Below, piece after piece: positions 1 through 4,676 of a stretch of 6,635 nt of DNA (positions are counted from its first letter, which is position 1; each line of letters starts with the position of its first letter). The position numbers and the translations under genes are program-made. The stretch comes from Candidatus Bathyarchaeota archaeon (GTDB lineage: Archaea; Thermoproteota; Bathyarchaeia; Bathyarchaeales; Bathyarchaeaceae), in contig CP070828.1 in the NCBI GenBank assembly GCA_020344715.1, forward strand, positions 461,611 to 468,245, read 5' to 3'. The notes beneath the pieces are model-generated. The model saw only the letters and a list, made by a program, of their open reading frames with translations, was not told where the DNA came from and ran no database searches.

Positions 1-828
1 GTGCAAACGTGCCATTAGAATTGTTCCAACGCCACACTGTTCGCCGTGCAACGCAGGTTCTGGCGCAATCAAATCCAAGGCGTGGCTAAACAGATGCTCT
101 GAACCGCTGCCGGGGCGGCTGCTGCCCGCGATGCTCATGGCAACACCGCTGCTAATCAGTGCTTCCAAGAGAATTCGTATGCCCTCTTCCGCTCTAGGCT
201 GAATGGATTCTGCATTCTTGACCAGCAGCTGAGCGCTCATTAGCGCTAAACTGTCAGCATACTCTCCATAATACTCTCTATTTACGTTGTGAGCCAGTCG
301 CCAGTCCCGAACGGCTGTTAGCTTAGATATAATATCTCCGCATCCGCTGGCTATGAAGTGGTAGGGCGAATGCATAATGACACCAGTGTCGGCGACGATG
401 GCCATAGGCGCTTGTGCTTTGACAGAGAAAGGTTTGTTAAACCCTTTGATGGCGCCAAGTGGACTTGATATTCCATCGTGTGAAGCTGTGGTCGGTACGC
501 TGATGAAGGGAATATTCTCATTAGATGAGCTCAACTTAGCAACATCGATTTTTGTGCCTCCTCCCACCCCGAGGACGATTTGCGGTTGCATCTGTTTGAT
601 TTTCTCTTTAACAGTTCTCAAATCATCAACTGTGGAGGAAGTCACAATAACATAGTCAACTTCCAAGCCGCTGTCAGCGAGCAGATCCATAACTCTTTGG
701 CCAGCAACGTCTTTTGTGTGAGAACCTGTAACGACAAGGGCAGATTTAGAAAAGCCTAGTTTTTTACAGATATCACCTATCAGCTCTAACGTGTTGTTTC
801 CGATGAATACTTCCCTCGGAAGCTGCAT
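1..828 (-). CDS. egsA: sn-glycerol-1-phosphate dehydrogenase, C-terminus cut off by window edge
   Basis: This enzyme reduces dihydroxyacetone phosphate to sn-glycerol 1-phosphate with NAD(P)H, the first step of archaeal phospholipid backbone synthesis, in the cytoplasm. My reading of the minus strand is open from 828 to base 1 with no stop, giving 276 residues of an expected roughly 350. Visible are the nucleotide-binding glycine motif GVGGGTKIDVAK (residues 87-98), VPTTASHDGISSP (111-123), SGSEHLFSHALD (241-252) and ALHGEQCGVGT (259-269). By family knowledge the likely zinc ligands are D118, H245 and H261. I chose the ATG at 828 (MQLPREVFIGN); a TTG at 837 (M-H-R-M-Q-L-P) is a real alternative, and an in-frame stop at about 909-911 limits any extension. 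The gene follows the L1-L10-L12 cluster on the same strand, but a 340-bp gap with TATA-like sequence suggests separate transcription. The identification is very secure; the exact start is not. Confidence 0.96.
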   Translation of the reverse strand, partial: MQLPREVFIGNNTLELIGDICKKLGFSKSALVVTGSHTKDVAGQRVMDLLADSGLEVDYVIVTSSTVDDLRTVKEKIKQMQPQIVLGVGGGTKIDVAKLSSSNENIPFISVPTTASHDGISSPLGAIKGFNKPFSVKAQAPMAIVADTGVIMHSPYHFIASGCGDIISKLTAVRDWRLAHNVNREYYGEYADSLALMSAQLLVKNAESIQPRAEEGIRILLEALISSGVAMSIAGSSRPGSGSEHLFSHALDLIAPEPALHGEQCGVGTILMARLH

Positions 829-892
829 CCGATGCAACTTTAAGCTCAAGCGCAACCACGTTTCTGATGGGCAAATCAACCGAGTTATAGAG

Positions 893-908
893 AATAATAT
901 GCTTTTAA
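893..908 (-). promoter_or_regulatory. Candidate TATA region for egsA
   Basis: The minus strand reads TTAAAAGCATATTATT here, an A/T-rich stretch in a more balanced spacer. Archaeal transcription normally starts about 25 nt downstream of the TATA box, which would put the start near 868-880 and leave a leader of about 40-50 nt before the ATG at 828. That is longer than the leaders inferred for the other genes here, so the assignment is weak. Confidence 0.35.
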
Positions 909-1091
909 GTTAGACGGTAAACAAGGAAAAGACGACACGAACGTACACCTGGCGTAAAAAGACACCGTCGAACCATCTCGATCCGAATTTGCAGGTTTTG
1001 ACAAGACAGATCGACCTCTGGCGAGAAATTCAAAAGATGAAGATTCGCTAAAACTACCCGACATAGGTTCAACGTATCGGTCGTTACCACT

Positions 1092-1162
1092 GCTCAATCT
1101 GTTCCTTAGGAAAACTAACTGTCTGGGCTACTGTTCAAGAACAGAAGGGCAGCAGATTGAGT
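1092..1162. other. Inverted-repeat element just downstream of rpl12 (candidate 3' UTR structure, terminator or small RNA)
   Basis: CTCAATCTG (1093-1101) is the exact reverse complement of CAGATTGAG (1153-1161). Read as plus-strand RNA, two G-U pairs and a U-A pair extend this to 12 pairs (1092-1103 with 1151-1162). CCTT (1104-1107) can then pair with AAGG (1145-1148) across a 2-nt bulge. A second hairpin, CTGTTCAAGAACAG (1131-1144), sits inside and abuts that helix. On the minus strand the element begins 6 nt after the rpl12 stop, so it may be a 3' UTR stability or termination structure of the L1-L10-L12 mRNA. The wobble pairs form only in the plus-strand transcript, leaving open an antisense or separate RNA. 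No family is recognised. Confidence 0.45.
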
Positions 1163-1168
1163 CCTATC

Positions 1169-1486
1169 TTATCCAAACAGGGCTCCTAAACCTTCGATTG
1201 CCTCTTCCTCTTTCTTTTTCTCATCTTCTTTCTTCTTTTCCTCAGAAGGCTTTGCTTCAGCAGCAGGTGCCTCTGCAGGTGCGGTCGAAACTGCTGGCAT
1301 AATAGCTGGTGTAGACTTCAACGCTTCCTCAATATTGACTTCAGCCAGAGAGGCCACGAGAGCTTTCACTCTAACCGAGTCTGCGTTGATACCCGCAGCA
1401 GTTAACACTTTAGTTAAGTTGTCTTCGTTGACAGGTTTTCCAGCATTATGCAAGAGTATAGCGGCGTGCAGGTATTCCATACTCAT
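1169..1486 (-). CDS. rpl12: Large-subunit ribosomal protein L12 (archaeal P1, stalk)
   Basis: This is the acidic stalk protein that dimerises, binds the L10 (P0) spine, and recruits the translational GTPases through its C-terminal tail. The product has 105 residues, normal for the archaeal family. Residues 3-57 form the helical dimerisation domain (MEYLHAAILLHNAGKPVNED onward). An Ala/Pro-rich hinge follows (60-80), then a Lys/Glu-rich charged stretch (81-96) and the conserved factor-binding end GLGALFG (99-105). I chose the ATG at 1486 because GAGGTGA at 1492-1498, a very good archaeal ribosome-binding site, lies 5 nt upstream. The ATG at 1480 (MEYLHAA), where many homologues begin, is also possible at 11 nt. 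The longer frame from GTG at 1495 would start inside the Shine-Dalgarno sequence and is unlikely. The gene is last in the L1-L10-L12 cluster, 36 nt after rpl10. Confidence 0.97.
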   Translation of the reverse strand: MSMEYLHAAILLHNAGKPVNEDNLTKVLTAAGINADSVRVKALVASLAEVNIEEALKSTPAIMPAVSTAPAEAPAAEAKPSEEKKKEDEKKKEEEAIEGLGALFG

Positions 1487-1522
1487 AGATCTCACCTCTC
1501 CCTTTTCTTCACAATCACCCTT

Positions 1523-2416
1523 TTAACCTTTCTGCGCAGGCTCTGCGGAAGCTTCTTTCTTCTCCTGAAGCCCGCCTAGTTTTGCATTCAGACTTGATGC
1601 CTCTATGTGAGCTTTTCTAAGGAGGTCTACCATTGTCTTGCGTGTTGGGATAGCCGCATTCAAAGACAGATTGTAGGCTTGTTGAAAAGCAGTTTGGACG
1701 AGCAATTCTATGGTCTCCGGAACCGGATAGCCAATATTCAACGATAGATTGAACGCGGATGAGCCTGCTTCTTGAACATTTCGTTGAATCTCGTCTAAAT
1801 CTATGCGCAATTGGTCCTCGGTTAGTATCAGCCCATCATCGTAGACTGTTTTCATTATCAATCCAGCTTCGACAGGCTTAATTCCAAGTTTGGACAAGAC
1901 GCTGGCAAGTCGGGCATCTATGATTTCTCCTTGCTTGACTACGAGGGTATCACGGTTTATCCAAACACTGCCCGATTCTATTCTCGTTGGTAAACCTGCA
2001 CCGCTCAACTGACTTATGATGGGTCCTGGTGGCAATCCAGTGTTTCCAGCGGGAACTATAACGTCCCAAGAAGCGACATCTCCTGCCTTGGCTGTTATCA
2101 GCACTCTACTCTTTTGGAGAAGAATGACAAGCTTGAAAGGGTTAAGGTCTGTAAAAAGGAGGATATTGGAGCCGACAATCTGTGCTTCAAGATTTTCGAT
2201 TCCGCCTTTGCTCTTGCATTTTGCGACAGCTCTTCTCATTAGCGTGTTTTTAATCACACGTAAATGAGCAGTGTCTCTAAGCTTCTTTTTTAGCTCTTGA
2301 AGCTGAGCCGCCCTAACCTTCTGCAACCCGGCAACTCCTATTGTCTTGTATTTCTCAAGGAGACTCTGTATCTCCTCAACTTCCCGGGCTTTTTCTATCA
2401 CCATTTGCCTCGACAT
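1523..2416 (-). CDS. rpl10: Large-subunit ribosomal protein L10 (archaeal P0, stalk base)
   Basis: L10/P0 binds 23S rRNA together with L11 and carries the L12 dimers, forming the stalk base of the GTPase-associated centre. The 297 residues show the N-terminal rRNA-binding domain (1-105, with IGVAGLQKVRAAQLQELKK and IKNTLMRRA). The archaeal/eukaryal insertion domain follows (about 110-185, with PAGNTGLPPGPIISQL). The C-terminal spine that binds L12 contains two similar segments, AFNLSLNIGYPVPETIELL and AYNLSLNAAIPTRKTMVDLL (221-266). The protein ends LQEKKEASAEPAQKG and, unlike many archaeal P0 proteins, has no acidic GLGALFG-type tail. I start at the ATG at 2416 (MSRQMVIEKA). A TTG at 2437 would overlap the L1 stop by 4 nt and add seven residues that do not look conserved. 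The gene is translated between rpl1 and rpl12. Confidence 0.96.
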   Translation of the reverse strand: MSRQMVIEKAREVEEIQSLLEKYKTIGVAGLQKVRAAQLQELKKKLRDTAHLRVIKNTLMRRAVAKCKSKGGIENLEAQIVGSNILLFTDLNPFKLVILLQKSRVLITAKAGDVASWDVIVPAGNTGLPPGPIISQLSGAGLPTRIESGSVWINRDTLVVKQGEIIDARLASVLSKLGIKPVEAGLIMKTVYDDGLILTEDQLRIDLDEIQRNVQEAGSSAFNLSLNIGYPVPETIELLVQTAFQQAYNLSLNAAIPTRKTMVDLLRKAHIEASSLNAKLGGLQEKKEASAEPAQKG

Positions 2417-2433
2417 CGCCACAGAGCTTCCTT

Positions 2434-3084
2434 TCAAACTTTGATTCGGACTGGGTGACCCATCGTCGTCTTTATCTGAACTGATTTAACGTTTTTGAAT
2501 CCCCTCTTAAGCCTTCCTTCAAGTCTGCCCAATACGGCTTGAATGTTTTCGAGGACTTGCTTGTCTGGCATCTCTTCAGTACCTATGCGGCATTGAAGAA
2601 CTGGCTGACCTCTCAACCTCACCAGGACCGTTTTTCGACATTTCTTTATGTGCTCTGCAATGTTAGCGGTTGGAGCCACTGGTGTGGGCATTCTTCCTTT
2701 TGGGCCCAAAGCTGAACCTAATATTTTTCCGACAGATCGCATAAGCGGGGCCTCGGCAATGAAGAAGTCATATGTGTGTGCCAGAGCTTTTCGCTTTTTT
2801 TTGTCACCAGCTAGAGCTTCAAGCTCTCTTTTCTCCATAACCAGATCGGCACCTGCCTTCTTGGCCTTCAAAGCCAGTTCACCAGAAGCAAAAACACATA
2901 TTTTGGCCGGTTTTCCGATGGCATGGGGTAATTCTATCTGTTCTTGAATTTTGCCTTCAGGTTTTTTCATGTCTATGTCTCGCAGATTTATGATTAGCTC
3001 AATTGACTGCGAAAAGTCTCTCTTCTTTGACTTCTCCTTTACTTGTTTAATCGATTCCATGAACGTCTTTGTATCCAGCGACAT
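2434..3084 (-). CDS. rpl1: Large-subunit ribosomal protein L1
   Basis: L1 forms the mobile stalk next to the ribosomal E site and helps release deacylated tRNA; in methanogens it also represses its own operon by binding its mRNA. The product has 216 residues, normal for archaea. Hallmarks are GSALGPKGRMPTPV (123-136) in the inserted second domain. The C-terminal half of domain I returns with RLRGQPVLQCRIGTEEM (156-172), an ENIQAVL helix (179-185), and the closing TMGHPVRIKV. The ATG at 3084 follows GAGGCTGA at a workable distance. A TATA-like box about 40 nt upstream implies a very short leader. It heads the L1-L10-L12 cluster; its stop is 17 nt before the L10 ATG. Confidence 0.97.
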   Translation of the reverse strand: MSLDTKTFMESIKQVKEKSKKRDFSQSIELIINLRDIDMKKPEGKIQEQIELPHAIGKPAKICVFASGELALKAKKAGADLVMEKRELEALAGDKKKRKALAHTYDFFIAEAPLMRSVGKILGSALGPKGRMPTPVAPTANIAEHIKKCRKTVLVRLRGQPVLQCRIGTEEMPDKQVLENIQAVLGRLEGRLKRGFKNVKSVQIKTTMGHPVRIKV

Positions 3085-3120
3085 CGCTCAGCCTCGTGCT
3101 TTCAAACCTATTGAAGTCGA

Positions 3121-3129
3121 TTATAAAAA
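3121..3129 (-). promoter_or_regulatory. TATA box for the rpl1-rpl10-rpl12 cluster
   Basis: On the minus strand TTTTTATAA lies in this position, preceded by purine-rich AAGA that could serve as part of a BRE. Its centre is about 41 nt from the rpl1 ATG, so transcription would start near 3099 with a leader of about 15 nt. The position and quality suit a strong ribosomal-protein promoter and show that rpl1 need not depend on readthrough from rpl11. Confidence 0.6.
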
Positions 3130-3200
3130 TCTTATCATAATATGCGCGCGCCAAAAAGACAAGAAGAAAGATTGACAAGCTTTCCAAAGCACGAAGTCAC

Positions 3201-3219
3201 ATTCTTTCCACGAAAGAAT
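3201..3219. repeat. Perfect 8-bp inverted repeat in the rpl11-rpl1 spacer
   Basis: ATTCTTTC (3201-3208) and GAAAGAAT (3212-3219) are exact reverse complements separated by 3 nt, so either strand's RNA could form a tight hairpin. On the minus strand a T-rich run (CTTTTTCT) comes just before it rather than after, so it is not a classic hairpin-then-U terminator. A smaller palindrome, GCTTTCCAAAGC, lies nearby at 3179-3190. It may be a processing or protein-binding site. Confidence 0.4.
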
Positions 3220-3276
3220 AGAAAAAGATTAAGGTCTGCAAACGAAAACTGAGAACATCCAAACATGCGTAGAGTC

Positions 3277-3294
3277 AAAAGCAAAGCTTATTGC
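3277..3294 (-). terminator. Weak candidate terminator after rpl11
   Basis: Thirteen nt past the rpl11 stop, the minus strand reads GCAATAAGCTTTGC followed by TTTT. The stem is only 4 bp, but archaeal termination relies mainly on U-rich sequence. A second T-rich run, CTTTTTCTATTCTTTC, follows at about 3212-3227. Together with the separate rpl1 promoter this suggests the secE-spt5-rpl11 transcript ends in this spacer. Confidence 0.3.
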
Positions 3295-3306
3295 CAGTTG
3301 TACAAG

Positions 3307-3792
3307 TCACGCTTTCAGCAGTTCATCATACTTTCCTTGGTCGATTTCCTCTTGAACGTCCTTTGGATCTTTACCTTCTACCGTGACTCCCATACTGACG
3401 CAACTGCCTAGAATTTCCTTGATTGCTGCTTTTAGATTTCTGGCCAAAACCTGATCTCCCTTAACTTTGGCAATCCGTGCAAGCTGCTCCATAGTAAGGT
3501 CCCCAACTTTTTCGGCCTTAGGCGCTCCTGAACCCTTTTCGATTTTCAACTCGCTGACTATCAGAGCTGATGTCGTCGGCGTTCCCACAGTTACCTCGAA
3601 TTCTTTGGTTTCTGTGTTGACAATGATTTTCACTGGCACTTTCATGCCGGCGAAATCTTTGGTGACTTCGTTGATTTTGTTCACAATGGCAACGACGTTA
3701 ACTCCTAAAGGTCCCAACGCTGGTCCCAACGGTGGTCCAGCGGTTGCTTGCCCTCCGCCAATTAGCGCTTCAACGATTTTTCTCTCGCTCAT
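3307..3792 (-). CDS. rpl11: Large-subunit ribosomal protein L11
   Basis: L11 binds the GTPase-associated region of 23S rRNA beside L10 and helps control factor-dependent GTP hydrolysis. The 161-residue length is normal for archaea. The N-terminal domain carries the proline/glycine signature [15 protein letters not shown] (19-33). The C-terminal rRNA-binding domain follows, with [15 protein letters not shown] (97-111) and [18 protein letters not shown] (126-143). The ATG at 3792 overlaps the spt5 stop in an ATGA arrangement, so the two are probably translationally coupled. It is the last gene of the secE-spt5-rpl11 group, followed by a 222-bp spacer before rpl1. Confidence 0.97.
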   Translation of the reverse strand: MSERKIVEALIGGGQATAGPPLGPALGPLGVNVVAIVNKINEVTKDFAGMKVPVKIIVNTETKEFEVTVGTPTTSALIVSELKIEKGSGAPKAEKVGDLTMEQLARIAKVKGDQVLARNLKAAIKEILGSCVSMGVTVEGKDPKDVQEEIDQGKYDELLKA

Positions 3793-4274
3793 TTAACCTC
3801 TTCCTTCTTTGCTTTTTGAATTAATCTTACGTAGTCGGCATGTACTGTGATTGGTAGAGTGAAGGTGGCTTCTAGGAGTTCCAAAATCACTTCTTCTTTT
3901 GCCTTGTCGATTCGCGTGATTTTCGCCTTCATTCCCTTGAAGGGGCCACCTACAATTTCCACTAGGTCTTCCTCATCAAGTTCCTCTATCACGGGTTTCA
4001 TGACAATGTACCGTTCAACTTCTTCAAAGCTGACGATACCTTGAATGCGTGATCTTACATGTTTGATTCCTGCAATCGCCTTCTCCACGAAGTGGGGACC
4101 CTCAGCTTCGATTAGTACATAGCCTTTGAGGGTTTCAGGTACAAGAATAGCCTTGATGGGCAATTCCGTCGTTGCGATTCTTGCAGCTATGAGGTCGGCT
4201 ACGTTCTTCTCTTGTCCTGCTGTGGTTCGCACCGCAAAAACCGATGTTATGAATTTTCTCTCTTCCTCGGTCAT
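3789..4274 (-). CDS. spt5: Transcription elongation factor Spt5 (archaeal NusG)
   Basis: Spt5 clamps the archaeal RNA polymerase, raises processivity (with Spt4, encoded elsewhere) and can link transcription to the leading ribosome. The 161 residues form an NGN domain (about 9-90, [20 protein letters not shown] and the [10 protein letters not shown] strand). A KOW domain follows (about 100-135, [20 protein letters not shown]) and then a basic tail. I start at the ATG at 4274 because GGAG (4284-4287) lies 9 nt upstream and the family begins here. The open frame continues to 4493, but those 73 extra codons overlap secE in another frame and resemble nothing. Spacing is 17 nt from secE and a 4-nt overlap with rpl11. 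Confidence 0.96.
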   Translation of the reverse strand: MTEEERKFITSVFAVRTTAGQEKNVADLIAARIATTELPIKAILVPETLKGYVLIEAEGPHFVEKAIAGIKHVRSRIQGIVSFEEVERYIVMKPVIEELDEEDLVEIVGGPFKGMKAKITRIDKAKEEVILELLEATFTLPITVHADYVRLIQKAKKEEVK

Positions 4275-4291
4275 TTTTGACTTCTCCTTTG

Positions 4292-4459
4292 CTACGTCAG
4301 CATTAGACTGGATAGAAGCTTGATGATGAACCCTATTGCTCCGATCACTAGAATTCCAAGTATGCAGATTTTGATGGAGAGCCACAGCTCGTTCCACGCT
4401 GGTTTTTTGGCTTGTCTGAGTAGTCTTCCTGCCGACTGAAGGAATGTTCGTAATCCCAA
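4292..4459 (-). CDS. secE: Preprotein translocase subunit SecE (Sec61 gamma)
   Basis: SecE is the small essential clamp subunit of the SecYE translocon in the cytoplasmic membrane. The 55-residue product begins MGLRTFLQSAGRLLRQAKKP, an amphipathic N-terminal helix. WNELWLSIKI (22-31) is the conserved hinge, and a single membrane helix follows (about 30-51, CILGILVIGAIGFIIKLLSS). The size fits the archaeal one-helix form. The start is TTG at 4459: it is the only reasonable start, because an in-frame TGA lies eight nt further upstream and there is no ATG before the conserved region. The gene sits out of frame inside the false N-terminal extension of the spt5 frame, so it is easily missed. Its position directly before spt5 and rpl11 matches the conserved secE-nusG-rplK order. 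Confidence 0.9.
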   Translation of the reverse strand: MGLRTFLQSAGRLLRQAKKPAWNELWLSIKICILGILVIGAIGFIIKLLSSLMLT

Positions 4460-4491
4460 TTCTGCTCAAACTCAACAAACATTCGATACTC

Positions 4492-4499
4492 ATATTAAA
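4492..4499 (-). promoter_or_regulatory. Candidate TATA box for secE-spt5-rpl11
   Basis: The minus strand reads CAAAAACGTTTAATATG across this site; TTTAATAT is TATA-like and the A-rich lead could be a BRE. Its centre is about 37 nt from the secE TTG, giving a predicted start near 4470 and a leader of about 11 nt, comparable to rpl1. A TATATA at 4578-4583 is a more distant alternative that would give a leader of roughly 95 nt. Confidence 0.45.
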
Positions 4500-4588
4500 C
4501 GTTTTTGAAATGCATCAATTTGCTGTTCGGTAGAAAGCACGATTCTGACCGTTACTGTTTTCGAAGAACTGGGAGGCTATATACAATA

Positions 4589-4608
4589 CTTATCGCGAGT
4601 GTGATAAG
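4589..4608. promoter_or_regulatory. Palindromic candidate operator in the divergent secE/aor promoter region
   Basis: CTTATC (4589-4594) and GATAAG (4603-4608) are exact inverted half-sites around an 8-nt spacer, the geometry of a dimeric DNA-binding regulator. A further TTATC lies at 4631-4635, inside the proposed aor TATA region. The site sits about 30 nt upstream of that region, where an archaeal activator or repressor could act on aor. No regulator gene is visible in the window. Confidence 0.35.
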
Positions 4609-4629
4609 ATGAGAACACATATGTACTAG

Positions 4630-4637
4630 TTTATCTA
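4630..4637 (+). promoter_or_regulatory. Candidate TATA box for the aor-ferredoxin pair
   Basis: TTTATCTA lies about 44 nt upstream of the aor TTG. A start about 25 nt downstream, near 4659, would leave a leader of about 18 nt containing AGGTTGAT (4661-4668), an imperfect ribosome-binding site. The palindromic ACATATGT at 4617-4624 is an alternative A/T-rich element. Confidence 0.35.
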
Positions 4638-4676
4638 TCATACTCTCTTCAAAACAACATAGGTTGATGAAGAATC

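Larger units (their letters stand above)
829..1168. other. Gene-free spacer between egsA and rpl12
   Basis: About 340 bp lie between the egsA start and the rpl12 stop. Two overlapping minus-strand open frames of 61 and 70 codons exist, but they are serine- and cysteine-rich, show no family resemblance, and lack a convincing ribosome site, so I do not call them. The stretch around 1066-1075 contains GGTTCAA, as in tRNA T-loops, but no T-stem or acceptor stem forms around it. What can be supported is the egsA promoter region at the left and the inverted-repeat element at 1092-1162. Confidence 0.6.

Noticed and set aside
377..655. 92-codon plus-strand frame
   Set aside because: Lies wholly antisense to egsA, whose protein is clear residue by residue; no independent support.
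1055..1090. Possible tRNA because of GGTTCAA at 1066-1072
   Set aside because: The flanking bases do not form a 5-bp T-stem and no acceptor, D or anticodon arms are found on either strand.
885..1097. Two overlapping minus-strand open frames (70 and 61 codons) between rpl12 and egsA
   Set aside because: Serine/cysteine-rich composition, no recognisable domain, no good ribosome site, and one overlaps the presumed egsA promoter.
2951..3175. 74-codon plus-strand frame across the rpl1 start and spacer
   Set aside because: Antisense to the rpl1 N-terminus and promoter; its tail is low-complexity lysine from the A-rich spacer.
4275..4493. N-terminal 73-codon extension of Spt5
   Set aside because: Overlaps secE in another frame, is unlike NusG/Spt5 proteins, and the ATG at 4274 has a well-placed GGAG site.
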